The notes below the pieces were generated by a model. It did not search any database. It saw only the letters and a list, made by a program, of their open reading frames with translations, and was not told the origin of the DNA. A stretch of DNA of 64,000 nt from the NCBI GenBank assembly GCA_949316495.1, contig OX439011.1, forward strand, positions 21,791,995-21,855,994, in the 5' to 3' direction. How positions within the stretch are numbered: position 1 is the first letter of the stretch; every line of letters starts with the position of its first letter. Of this stretch, positions 36,105 to 46,847 are shown one piece after another. The translations under genes were made by a program, and so were the position numbers. This stretch comes from Amphiduros pacificus. Its lineage: Eukaryota; Annelida; Polychaeta; Phyllodocida; Hesionidae.

Positions 36105-36168
36105 AAAAAAATAATGGCACCTCAAAAATGGCACCTCAAACAATGTCACCTCAAGCAATGGCGCCTCA
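36105..36168. repeat. Short tandem repeat of AATGGCACCTCAA
   Basis: About four imperfect copies of 13-15 bp, following C- and A-homopolymer runs at 36,070-36,110. Confidence 0.75.
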
Positions 36169-36364
36169 TATTGATTGGTTTCATGCCCAGGTTGGACTGG
36201 GTCGGGGCATGGAACCAGCTTACCTCTGTGTGTGAATGATTTCATTTAAGTTGTGATTCATTTATGGCCAGGAAACAGGACAGATTAGAGTGGTTTGCAA
36301 GGGGTTGTATGTTATACTTCATTTCCCGCCATCATATGTCTTCATATCCTTCTTAACCCCTATT

Positions 36365-36540
36365 GGACTAGCCTGTCTAAATTTTGATGATTGGCAGGAC
36401 TAACCAATTTTTTTTCTGGACTAGTGTATCTTCATATTAAAATTAAAAATGTAGTACCATGGTTATTCAATATGCTTAATGAAATGCTGGGGTCAAAAAT
36501 TCATGGTCCAGTCAGTCTGACGTCATTATCAAAGTTAAAT
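36365..36540 (+). repeat. Dispersed repeat X, copy 1 (partner at 51,057-51,225)
   Basis: It shares CAGGACTAACCAATTTTTTT, TCTGGAC, a TATTCAATA..CT.AATGAA.TG segment, TGGGGTCA and AGTCTGACGTCATTATCA with 51,057-51,225 in the same orientation. Identity looks roughly 75-80%. It lacks tRNA promoter boxes and TIRs that I can see. The family is not recognised. Confidence 0.75.
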
Positions 36541-36591
36541 ACTTTTCATATTTGCATTGTCCACAACAGCTCTGTTCTTTGTCCCGGAGGA

Positions 36592-37080
36592 AGGGGGGGG
36601 GGTTGGACAGGGGGTCGGTTGGTTTGGAGAGGGGGCTGATTTGGTTGGGAGAGGGGGCTGATTTGGTTGGGAGAGGGGGTTGGTTGTTGGGAGAGGGGGC
36701 TGGGTTGGTTGGGAGAGGGGGCTGGGTTGGTTGGGAGAGGGGGCCTGGTTGGTTGGGAGAGGGGGTTGGTTGGTTGGGAGAGGGGGGCGGGTTGGTTGGG
36801 AGAGGGGGTTGAGTTGGTTAGGAGAGGGGGCTGGGTTGGTTGGGAGATGGGGTTGGTTGGTTGGGAGAGGGGGCCTGGTTGGTTTGGAGAGGGGGCTGGT
36901 TGGTTGGGAGAGGGGGCTGGGCTGGTTGGGAGAGGGGGCTGGGTTGGTTGGGAGAGGGGGCCTGGTTGGTTGGGAGAGGGAGCTGGTTGGTTGGGAGAGG
37001 GGGCTGGTTGGTTAGGAGAGGGGGCTGGGTTGGTTAGGAGAAGGGATTGGGTTGGTTGGGAGAGGGGCCTGGGTTGGGTG
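36592..37080. repeat. G-rich 22-bp minisatellite, about 22 units
   Basis: The unit is about 21-23 bp (TTGGGAGAGGGGGCTGGGTTGG). Each unit has three or more runs of at least three G on the plus strand, so G-quadruplex formation is likely. Purine bias and near-period-three spacing keep frames open on both strands (up to 209 codons on the minus strand, Pro/Ser/Asn-rich). I take these as non-coding. Confidence 0.95.
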
Positions 37081-37435
37081 TAGGGGGCCAAACACGGCAG
37101 TGAAGCAACCAGATGCCTAGATTCCAAAGCAACTAGCAACAATGCAATATATGATATTACGCACACTTTGATCATCTATTTCTTATTTCTGAATATCTTA
37201 TCAGACTTCCGGCGACCAAAGCAAGCCAGCCACATAACAGCCGCGATTCAGTTGACGGTGTTTACCCCCGTGCATGCCTTCCCTGATATATCAAAATGTG
37301 AAGTAACAGCGCATCTTACAGAAATGAATCTGCATCACTTAGGTCACCCACAGGTCCCATGCGGCTCCCTGAATACAACGCATTATCGAGTTTAGGTGGT
37401 ATTTCAAAATCTCGGTGAGGAGTACATATTTATTA
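37081..37435. other. Gene-free stretch
   Basis: Nothing recognised; one open frame of 75 codons without recognisable features. Confidence 0.4.
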
Positions 37436-37785
37436 ATGACAAATGACAAGAATGACAAGATTAACAAGAATGACAAGATTAACAAGAATGACAAATGACA
37501 AGAATGACAAATGACAAGAATGACAAATGTCAAGAATGACAAATTACAAGAATGACAAATTACAAGAATGACAAATTACAAGAATGACAAATTACAAGAA
37601 TGACAAATTACAAAGTTTACAAGATGACATGAAAGACAAATGACAAGAAAGACAAATGACAAGAAAGACAAATGACAAGAAAGAGAAATGACAAGAAAGA
37701 CAAATGACAAGAAAGATAAATGATAAGAAATATAAATGACAAGAAAGATAAATGATAAGAAAGATTAATGACAGAAATGAAAAGA
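37436..37785. repeat. Purine-rich minisatellite (GACAAATGACAAGAA type)
   Basis: Irregular repeats of 14-17 bp built from ATGACAAG and AAGACAA or AATTACAA. The plus strand is almost pure A/G with ACA, so the array is strand-asymmetric. Frames on the minus strand reading Leu/Phe/Ser-rich peptides are by-products. Confidence 0.93.
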
Positions 37786-38330
37786 ATGACTGGTAAATAT
37801 TCTTGTTTTTCATTTTTTTCATAGAAGGTATGCGGATAATTTAGCACAACCAATAAAGAAATATTGCATTTTGTGTTAAAACGTGATTAATCACAATATA
37901 ACAAAATATATTATAAAAAAAATAAAAGTGATCATATTTTTTTTATAAGTGTCATCAATTTTAAATAACAATCCCATCGATGAAAGATACAAAAAAAATC
38001 ATTTATCACACTTCTTTACTAACTACAATGTTGGTATTCATCTGTCCAGGAATAGAGTGCATTACTGGAGGATGTGACTTCATATAGGTTTGTCTGAATG
38101 TGATTATCAAGTTATCATGATTGTCCACACTGGTCATCAACAGAGAGAATCAGATATGAAGCCACCACACTCCTGAAACAAGCTCCTCAATATTTTCTCA
38201 ACCTCTTATAACCTCTAGGATCATGCATACACCGACTACCACCACGCGAAAGACCCTGTAAGACATTAGGAGGTGATTCTCATTTTCCTTTCCGTATCTG
38301 GTTTCATAGCGTGATATCAACAATCCTAAT
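37786..38330. other. Gene-free AT-rich stretch
   Basis: Contains A- and T-runs around 37,910-37,945. The last 100 bp may be the upstream remnant of the LINE fragment that follows, but I cannot read a domain in it. Confidence 0.4.
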
Positions 38331-38655
38331 TGACTTTACCCGAAGTTGCAAAAGTTGCAGAACGCTGCAGCCAGGGTTGTATGTAAAATAAAGAAAGATT
38401 ACCTCATAACTGCAAAACCGATGGAGTTGCATTGGCTGCCTGTTCAGACAAGAATAGATTTTAATATTGCATGACTTACATGGAAGGCACATAATGACAG
38501 GGTACCTGAAAACCTAACAACTCCTGAATCAAAATCTCTCAGATGGTCAGAGAACAATGAATATATTGTTCCAAGGGCAAACCTAGAAACATACGGTGAT
38601 AGCGCATTCGAGATATATGCGCCAAAGATCTGGAATGCCCTGCCCCTGTGTCGGT
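38331..38655 (+). pseudogene. CR1/L2-type LINE reverse transcriptase C-terminus, decayed
   Basis: Three pieces in order match the conserved end of CR1/L2-group ORF2. KLQKLQNAAARVV is read near 38,343-38,381, and MELHWLPVQTRIDFNI (usual LHWLPV..RIDFKI) near 38,420-38,467. ETYGDSAFEIYAPKIWNALP (usual YG.RAFS..AP.LWN.LP) lies near 38,586-38,645. The middle holds PENLTTPESKSLRWSENNEYIVPRA, matching the R.LRSS....VPR region. Frames shift between pieces and stops interrupt them. The upstream reverse transcriptase core and endonuclease are absent, as is common in 5'-truncated LINEs. This is a different LINE clade from the copies at the left end, with no RNase H. Confidence 0.8.
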
Positions 38656-40017
38656 GAAAAATAGTAAAAGCTTAGACTTTTTCTCAATGTATCAATTAGG
38701 TTAACACGTAGTACAGTTATTGTTCTCAATTTAACAAAGTTTGGAATATTATGGGACATAGATAATTGGTAATACATGAAACACTATTCATGTTTTGGTA
38801 TCTGTTATAATTGCAAGAGAAAAAGTGAAGAGAAAAGGGCAATGAAATAACAGACATGTTGAGATGTTTGTCGGGAAGATCATAACATGAATGATACTTA
38901 TCTAAAGCACTTAATGTTAGTTAGTTCCATCAGATTTGAATGCAATATTCTACCAATATTTTTTAATATATTGGCTTTCACAGCTTGACTGCAGCAATCG
39001 CAAATGAGTTTCCTGGTAACACATAATTATAACGCGTGAATGTTTTCGCCGCCCTCTTCATTTCATCTTTTATATTACTTATATATGCCTCTAGCGTTTC
39101 CAGAATAAGGTGGATGCATTCACTTATGGAGGAAACACCTCATGTACGCCGGATATGTAAGGTAAACAACTGTTCGTAAAGTAGCCAAATATGACAAATA
39201 TAATTATCAAATTCAAGAAAGAGACAATCATGTTCCATTCGGCTGTCAAGTTGCACTGGATATATTAAATGATGCCTATCTCAGAATACCATCAGAAGAA
39301 AATAGAGGTATAATATGCACACTTCAGACTTTTGAAATATATGTTTTTCATAATTATCATCCTTTATTGCTAAACACTCCTGATTTCTATTTATTTTTCA
39401 ACATAAAGGAAATTCTGTTTGACATGGATCACAGTAGATTAACAATATTGGTTTTAGCATCAGAATTCTGATCAGGTGAGCTAGTGGCCTGGCACTTGGA
39501 CTTAATGCCCTACTCTTTTCGAAAAGGGCTCCTTCTTTTGCATTCTTGCATTGACATGAAATCTCAAAACACGGCTTTTAAGAAACAGTTATGCAGCACT
39601 GGCTGGGATATGTAGGAACTTATTGCACTTGTCCCCATCCGGATTTGAACCCTAGACCTTTGACTTGGGAGACAAATGTCCTCCAAAGTGAACTTCCTCC
39701 CATTCCCCTATTTCACGTCTACTTGGCCATAGATTTATGTACAGCGCTCCCTTAGTAGATTTGACCTTTGGCTTATTTTAAAGAAAATATTATTGATATG
39801 GATGATACAAAAGATATGTTATATATTCCTTATATTTGTTTAATATTTTTTGAAAGTCTAATCGGCACATTTCACATAGCAAGCGGGTATTCTCGTGTTT
39901 TAAGAAATAAACAAATCATCCTCCAATTATCATTTTAAGATCGAATGAAATGAACAAATGCTTCCTACAAATATATGTCATGCATGAAAACAAACTGATC
40001 GAATCACGAAGTCAACA
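38656..40017. other. Gene-free AT-rich stretch
   Basis: Mostly unique; a weak tRNA-like segment at 39,590-39,715 is listed separately. No gene is recognised. Confidence 0.5.
39590..39715 (-). mobile_element. Probable tRNA-derived SINE fragment (third type)
   Basis: On the minus strand a box B-like GGTCTAGGGTTCAAATCC (39,641-39,658) is preceded by TTTGTCTCCCAAGTCAAA, which resembles the anticodon arm of tRNA-derived SINE heads. Box A is poorly preserved. It shares the layout of 52,252-52,321 but not the body of families A or B. Confidence 0.45.
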
Positions 40018-40070
40018 AACACACACACACACACACCCACACACACCCAAACACACACACACACCCACAA

Positions 40071-40104
<34 letters not shown>
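40018..40104. repeat. (CA)n microsatellite
   Basis: CA dinucleotides with CCCA and AACCA interruptions. Confidence 0.98.
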
Positions 40105-40105
<1 letters not shown>

Positions 40106-40224
40106 ATGCAGCAGCCAATAACTCGGTGACATGCAGTTTGGTCTGCCTTTTTTCTGCCAGAACTATGATATAAAGCTTGAACACAAACGGGTGCGCTCAC
40201 CGGGCAATGCTTGTCTTCAGAGTC

Positions 40225-41030
40225 ATCCGGGCATCTCAGGCGTCATCCGGGCATCTCAGGATTGGAGCTGCTTCTTCTCAAGTCTGCAGTGCTACGTAAA
40301 GTTACTTCTCAAGCCTGAGACGGCACGTAAGGATACCTGATCAAGCCTGGTACGTGAAAAAACTCTAAGACCTGCAGTAGTGCGTGAGGATACCTGCTCA
40401 AGCCTGCAGTAGATGTGGGGATACCTCTCAAACCTGCAGTAGTACGTGAAAATATCTCTCAAGTCTGCAGTAGTACGTGGGGATACCTCTCAAACCTTCA
40501 GTAGTACGTGAAAATATCTCTCAAGCCTGCAGTAGATGTGGGGATACCTCTCCAACCTAGCTGCATTAGTTACACAATGATACCTCTCAAGCCTGCAGTA
40601 GATGTGAAGGTACTACTCATACGTGAAATTACCTCTCAAGCCTGCAGTAGTACAAAAAGGTTACTCTCAAGCCTGCAGTAGTATATCAATCCCTCTGCCT
40701 GCAGTAGTATGCAAAGATATCTCCCAAACCTGCAAAAGGCTGACACATCACAACACAGCACGTAAGTAGAGCGTGAAAATCTCTCTCAAGCCTGCAGTAG
40801 TTATAAACATACCTCTCAAGCCTGCAGTAGATATGAACATACCTCTCTCTCAAGCTTGCAGTAGATATGAACATACCTCTCGAGCCTGCAGTAGATATGA
40901 ACATACCTCTCAAGCCTGCAGTAGATGTGAACATACCTCTCGAGCCTACAGTAGATGTGAACATACCTCTCAAGCCTGCAGTAGATATGAACATACCTCT
41001 CGAGCCTGCAGTAGATGTGAATATTCGCTT
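40225..41030. repeat. 30-bp minisatellite with a sharp age gradient
   Basis: The unit is about 30 bp (GCCTGCAGTAGATATGAACA then TACCTCTCAA). Units at 40,790-41,030 are nearly identical. Leftwards they become irregular in length and sequence (TACGTGAAAATATCTCTCAA, GTGGGGATACC) until only GCCTGCAGTA is recognisable near 40,260-40,420. The unit length keeps short frames open on both strands (up to 102 codons), judged non-coding. Confidence 0.93.
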
Positions 41031-41700
41031 TAAGCTATTCTGTTACAACTCGGGACTTCTAAGACTAGCACACTGAACATGTGTGTCTCCATTACTGGAA
41101 AGTGATTGAAGGCAGGATACAGATGTAAGTGAAATGAAAAATAAGACATTATTTAAATTGGAAAGAAGCACAAAATGCGAATGTATATGATATTTCAAGA
41201 GATCAAGAGATTTCCCGAGAAGAAAACATGACAATCTTTCAAGATTTCAAGAGAAGAAAACATGGCAATCTTGATATATGAACGATATTTACTTTGTTTA
41301 ATCCACTATTAATTTTGTATCTACTGTAAGATTGACAAGCCGTGGATCACTCTATTATATGGTATCTACTGAGATGATATTTCCTGGGGACAGGCTTGAG
41401 TGACCCCAATGACTCAGGCTAGGCTAACTCAGGGGTTAAACTTTCCCCAGGAGGACAAAAATATGTGAGGTATTGCTTTTTATCATATGTAATGCAAAAG
41501 TCATTAAGAAAGACCAAGCAAATGTATATTATCCACCTTAGATGTATGGGTTCCTCATCTGTCAAATCTATGGATAGGATATCTTTTAAATAGATTGATA
41601 TAGATTCCACATCTCTAAAATGTATAGCGTTTATAAGTTCAAATTATCAGTGGAAATATAATGGGCAGTAGGCATACACGTTGTTAATTATTGTTTCTCG
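41031..41700. other. Gene-free stretch upstream of the GPCR
   Basis: Unique AT-rich sequence. CCTGGGGA (41,391) and TCCCCAGG (41,444) form a weak inverted pair about 50 bp apart. I cannot assign a promoter from sequence alone. Confidence 0.4.
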
Positions 41701-42019
41701 GGAATAACCATATTTAATGGAAATGACTATATTTGAGGGATATAAAAATGTCTAACGGAAATTGCAATTATACGGGAAAGGACCATATTTAATGGAAATG
41801 GAAATAATCATTGTAAAAAATCATATTTTGTGGAAATGACTATATTTGATGGATATAACAATATCTAATGCAAATGACCATATTTACTGGAAATGACCAT
41901 ATTTACTGGAAATGAACATATATAATGGAAATGACTATATTTGAGGGATATACCATATTGAATGGAAATACCTATTTCTAAGTGAGATAACCATATCTAA
42001 TTGAGATAACCATATGTAA
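41701..42019. repeat. Degenerate AT-rich minisatellite abutting the GPCR start
   Basis: Imperfect 18-22-bp units of the type ACCATATTTAATGGAAATGA, with CTATATTTGAGGGATATA and AGATAACCATATCTAATTG variants. It ends at the first ATG of the GPCR frame and so supplies the proximal promoter or 5' UTR region. Confidence 0.88.
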
Positions 42020-42020
42020 C

Positions 42021-43274
42021 ATGTTTAATATGGCAAGCATTATGAAAAATCCACCACTCTGCGTGCATGACTTCATGGAACATGACTTCCTATCTCAATT
42101 CTTTCTGAACATGAGCAATCCAAACAGGAAGCAGAACGGCAGCCATCTTGAATTGGATGATAATGTTTCTCCGTTTCATCGTGAAGAAATTCACGGCGAA
42201 CTAAAACCTGAAATAGAAAATGATGGAATGGTGTATTGGTATGAAGGCGTGATTCCTGTTATTTGCATATGCGGAGTGGTAGGGAACATACTTAACCTGG
42301 TGGTACTGACTAGAAGGAGGCTCCTCTCCAGACTCGATGATCTGGAGAAGTCAGCTTCATATGGCTTGATAGCTTTAGCATTTTCAGACATGATGTTTTG
42401 TACTACGGTGTTTCCCCACTCATTTATCATGGGGCATAAAAAGGAAGTGCCTGCTGACAAAGCTTTTCATCTTTATTATAAACTCTATGGGGTAGGTCTC
42501 ATTAACTTCTTCCTAATGGCTAGCACATGGTTGATAGTCTACATGGCTATTAACAGATACATCGTTGTGGTGTACCCGTTTCAAGCACGGTGGACCCTAG
42601 GAACTAAAAAAACTATATTTTCTATTGTTCTAGTTTACATGATATCAGCTTTCTTTACACTACCGTTCTTCCTTCACACCTCAATCCGCCAATGCGCAAG
42701 CGCGGATAACGTTCTCATGTATGAGATAATTGACTACTGGAGCGAGCGAGTGGAGGATTCGCTGACGGTATACATACACTGGGTGTGGCCGGTGGTGGCG
42801 GACTTTGTCCCCTTGATTTTACTTGCCTTGCTGAACATCAGACTGATCGGGGAACTGAGAACCGCCAGTCTGCAGAGACAGAAAACGTGCAGACAGGCTG
42901 GGCGAGAAAGCAATCACCGCGTGACCTTGACCTTGGTCATCATTGTTCTCATGCTCCTGTTGCTCGTTTCCCCCTCCGAGATTCTGCGTTATGTTAATCC
43001 ATACAAGAACATGGGACATGCAGGTCACGTGATCAGCTCGGTCACAAATCTTTTGCAAATCGTGAATTTTGCTTTCAATTTTGTTCTCTACTGCGTTGTG
43101 AGTGAAAGTTTCCGTTCCACAGTCAAATCCTTGTTTTTCTGCTGCAAAAAAAGTAAAGATTACAACTTGGAAATGCAAAGCATGTTAACTTCTGTGAATA
43201 GTGTGCGCAAGAAGCGATGCTCTAATTCCCCGGATAATGCCGGCCATCAGCAGTTTGATCAGGAATATGCATAA
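42021..43274 (+). CDS. Class A GPCR, probably neuropeptide (FMRFamide-receptor-like), single exon
   Basis: A 417-residue seven-helix receptor in one exon. The N-terminus (about 1-72) has possible N-glycosylation sites at N30, N39 and N48. TM1 is about 75-97 with G88-N89. TM2 is about 113-134 with LAFSD (D123). TM3 ends in NRY at 178-180, followed by VVVYPFQAR. TM4 is about 197-218 and TM5 about 252-275 (P264). TM6 is about 301-322 (P318) and TM7 about 336-360 ending NFVLY (353-357). Helix 8 is SESFRSTVKSLF, followed by Cys374-Cys375 as likely palmitoylation sites. The QAR after the NRY loop and TM6 LLLVSP resemble the FMRFamide-receptor/GPR139-like group; the ligand is inferred only. Unusual points: NRY for DRY, NFxxY for NPxxY, no Cys at the usual TM3 disulfide position (only C225 in loop 2), and no TM4 Trp. 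An in-frame TAA lies at 41,988. ATGs at 42,021, 42,030 and 42,042 are all possible starts. Confidence 0.9.
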   Translation: MFNMASIMKNPPLCVHDFMEHDFLSQFFLNMSNPNRKQNGSHLELDDNVSPFHREEIHGELKPEIENDGMVYWYEGVIPVICICGVVGNILNLVVLTRRRLLSRLDDLEKSASYGLIALAFSDMMFCTTVFPHSFIMGHKKEVPADKAFHLYYKLYGVGLINFFLMASTWLIVYMAINRYIVVVYPFQARWTLGTKKTIFSIVLVYMISAFFTLPFFLHTSIRQCASADNVLMYEIIDYWSERVEDSLTVYIHWVWPVVADFVPLILLALLNIRLIGELRTASLQRQKTCRQAGRESNHRVTLTLVIIVLMLLLLVSPSEILRYVNPYKNMGHAGHVISSVTNLLQIVNFAFNFVLYCVVSESFRSTVKSLFFCCKKSKDYNLEMQSMLTSVNSVRKKRCSNSPDNAGHQQFDQEYA

Positions 43275-43568
43275 GTCACACTCGGTCATACAGCTGATCT
43301 ATGTGTATCCCTCTGATCATTGATTATTCTCATTAAAAACACCTTTAATATTGCGCAGTGCAGGGTATGCTCAGTTTTGCCTGCGTATTCTTATTTTCAG
43401 TTCTAAGAATTTTCCTTTGCACAAATTACGTTTCAATAATGTATCATTTCACAATAATATACTAATCGTTGTTTTCTTCGGTTATGACAAGACATTAGAG
43501 AGAGACTGTTTAAATCTTAATTATAAGAAAACAAGGGAGGGTCGGGTGCAAAATTAACCCACTCCTCG
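43275..43568. other. 3' flank of the GPCR gene
   Basis: Probable 3' UTR. No AATAAA lies immediately after the stop; the first ones I see downstream are near 43,913 and 44,122. Transcript end is unknown. Confidence 0.4.
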
Positions 43569-43636
43569 CAGGGGCGGATCCAGGATTATTTCCTCCAGCC
43601 CCTAGCCTGGATCCCCGCCGCCTGGATCCGCCACTG
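43569..43636. mobile_element. Tiny (68-bp) MITE remnant with GGCGGATCCAGG termini
   Basis: CAGGGGCGGATCCAGG at the left is mirrored by CCTGGATCCGCCACTG at the right (15 of 16 positions pair). A further internal CCTGGATCCCCGCCG lies next to the right end. CAGNGGCGGATCCAGG-type ends are familiar from short hAT-like MITEs in animals (recalled, not searched). No clear 8-bp target duplication is visible (ACTCCTCG against CCTCCATT). Confidence 0.7.
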
Positions 43637-45138
43637 CCTCCATTACCGATCAAGGTTTTTCCAACTCTGAAATGACCCTTAATAACGTTTATTTTTCACC
43701 GGATTCTTGATATTTTTCATTTTACCTTCATTAGATAAAACTTGGGGATAATAATTAGGGTTGAACGTTTAATTTGATTTGCTCGGGACTCGGGAATCAT
43801 CAGAATTCGTTTAGTTCATATACACAGGATGAAATGAAATCGAAAAGATATTGCCCAAGATGGTGTAATGTTATTCAGTGTGAATCATATATCTACAAAT
43901 TAAGAAATAAAAAATAAAATGTATATCGTACGCATGTGAATTATTGTCAAAATTTGATATCACTCTGTAATGCGAAATTACACAATGCAATTACAATATG
44001 ATCTATAATCATTTAATGTCTATTTATTATAATGTGTCAAAAAAGAGGTATAAGTCACGTTATAGAATAAACTAGAAATAAGTGATATACTGTAACCTAT
44101 CGTGGTCTGAGAGAGGTGACAAATAAAGTATAAAGACAAAACATCTGATGCCAAAATAGCTAATGTGAAGTCCACATTACTACGTGAAAAATGCTAAAAC
44201 AGTATGAACTATACGGCCATTTATTTATTTTTCTATCCAGATTTCGCTTTCATTGGATATTTGTTGTGTCTATTTATTCATTTTATGAATTTCTTTAAAA
44301 TGTATTCATACACTACACGTATTATCTTTTTATGAATTAATTGCTTCGAACATATTTGATGCCCACATAACACTTTTTCTGTCTTGTCGGTCATCTGTCT
44401 TGTTGGTCCTTAAATAAGATGATGGAAACTAAAAGATAAAGGGGAAACCGTTTGTCACCAGGGTGATCTGCCAAAATATCTCAGGTGGGCTACACTCTCC
44501 TGAAGCACCAAGGATGAGATAATAGTGTTAAACATGTTTACAATGATGAGAGATAATATAAGAGCACCCTTATCGGATACTTCAAGGGAAATTCACTAGT
44601 GTTTTTACATTAAGTGTAAACACTGGCAAGTGCAAGTATTTTCTAAATGTCGCACATTGACCGGTACACATTTAGTGGTATATTTGTGTTTGAATGTATG
44701 ACATTTAAATTATAAATTGTTAGTAGTCGTTCATGGGAGGATATACATTGTACTACAAACTTAGTGCAATATACAAAACAAAGGTTAACAATCGTGTCCA
44801 TATTTTAGGATACAGATGTTTATATATATAATATAATATAATATAATATAAAATAAATGTATTTATGTTTTTTATCATATCATAACTGCAATTTCAAACA
44901 TTTATTTTATGTTTGTTGTGATCTAAACTTAAACTTAATACATGTATATATTAAACCTATATACCTAAAAGTTGCATTTTATGATAATCATATTTAGATA
45001 GAGACTTATGTTTCGAAATGCTACCCAGATTGGATATTAATATAATTCATGTGTTATTGTAACAGTAGGAAGTTTGTAAAATTTGATAGTTTTGATATTT
45101 TTGTATTCCTTATCCCGGTAATGACATTATGAAACTTA
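43637..45138. other. Gene-free AT-rich stretch
   Basis: Very AT-rich unique sequence; a short (ATAAT)n-like run lies at about 44,821-44,853. No gene or RNA is recognised. Confidence 0.5.
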
Positions 45139-45660
45139 TGATCATATCCTGGCATAGTTGTATTTCCTGATCATATCCTGGCACAGTTGTATTTCCTGAT
45201 CATATCCTGGCATAGTTGTATGTCCTGATCATAACCTGGTGTAGTTGTATTTCCTGATCATATCCTGGCGTAGTTGTATTTCCTGATCATATCCTGGCAT
45301 AGTTGTATGTCCTGATCATATCCTGGCATAGTTGTATGTCCTGATCATAACCTGGTGTAGTTGTATTTCCTGATCATATCCTGGCATAGTTGTATGTCCT
45401 GATCAGATCCTGGCATAGTTGTATTTCCTGATCATATCCTGGCATAGTTGTATGTCCTGATCATATCCTGGCATAGTTGTATGTCCTGATCATATCCTGG
45501 CATGCATAGTTGTATGTCCTGATCATATCCTGGCAAAGTTGTATTTCCTGATCATATCCTGGCAGAGTTGTATGTCCTGATCATATCCTGGCATAGTTGT
45601 ATTTCCTGATCATAACCTGATGTAGTTGTATTTCCTGATCATATCATAGCATATTTGTAT
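45139..45660. repeat. 29-bp minisatellite, about 18 units
   Basis: The unit is 29 bp (GATCATATCCTGGCATAGTT then GTATTTCCT). Variants alternate TTTCCT and TGTCCT, and CATA and CGTA. A local 4-bp insertion (GCATGCATAG) lies near 45,500. Confidence 0.95.
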
Positions 45661-46847
45661 TTGATGAAAATATCTTACCATGGTACATTGTTGTTATTCA
45701 TCCTGTTTTTTTAATTATGGTTCCGTTTGTTTAACCCTTCTGGTACATATTTTTCGTTTGAGATATAAAACTAGCGTGCTACCGACAATCGGCAAATATT
45801 TGCAATGGTGTTCATGACGTATATGAATAGATTAGAGTATACCTTGATTTTATTAGCATAAGTTCATAAGGTCATTTCCGACTATTGTGTAAAAGTTATT
45901 GATGCCAAATTAAATGTATAATATGATAGTGATAATTTATATTTCAATATCACGTTAGATATCTCTGTAAAGAGATCTGGAAATGTATTGCAATTAATAA
46001 AAAAATATCAAGAAAACAGTAATTAGTTGGTGCTTTTGTAATAAAATTAAATTTAATCCATTCATTATAAGCAAACAGTTGATATTGGAGACATGATTAG
46101 ATCAAAGAGCTTTTATTTCAAGGAAATATCTAATGAAACAGCATTATAGGGTGGAACTTTTATCAAGAGAACGTGTCAGCTGATGTCATGAGGTCAGACC
46201 AGAGACGCTGAGGTCAAGGATGTATTTAATGGGGTCTTGTTGGGATGAACACTGGGGGCAACTATGCTTGCCAATCTGGGAATTCTACAAATGAGTTGCT
46301 TTCAATTCCAATGCAGGTTCTAGACTCTGGATAAGTTCAGACTGTGGCTGTTGTTATAATGCTAGATGTGATAGTACAAAAGGCAGACACCAGGGGGCCC
46401 AAATGAGGAGCTGGGAATTTGTATCCAATTAACAGGTGTCTGGCATATGATAGGTTAATAAGTGTTATATCTTAAGTGGGGTAATATCACAATAAGATGA
46501 ATGCTCTTAATTAAGATGAAATTGATGGATTGTTTTATGATAAGATGTGTGGAAAAGTGTAATCCATCTAAATGGGTAAATCATTAACAGTTGTATTTTA
46601 AGAAGCGTAGAATGGTAGAATAATCAACTAATTGATATGATATGATGTGTTCACCATTGATTGTTTATTAGAAGATGTGGGAATGATTGGATGTTTGTAT
46701 TATTTTAAAATGATTTACTAAACATGTCGAAATCATCGATTGGTTTATCATAAAATATTCATATGAGAGTTTTGTGTATAAGGTGTCTGAGTGAGTAGTT
46801 GATTATATCCTAAGATGTCTGAATTTGTGTGTTATACGATGTCAGAA
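45661..46847. other. Gene-free AT-rich stretch
   Basis: Unique-looking. From about 46,500 it contains scattered pieces resembling the neighbouring 63-bp unit (AAGATGTGTGGAA, TAAGATGTCTGAATTTGTG), probably decayed edge units. Confidence 0.5.

Noticed and set aside
36546-37175. 209-codon Pro/Ser/Asn-rich minus-strand frame as a secreted protein
   Set aside because: It is the complement of the G-rich minisatellite, with parallel open frames on the other strand.
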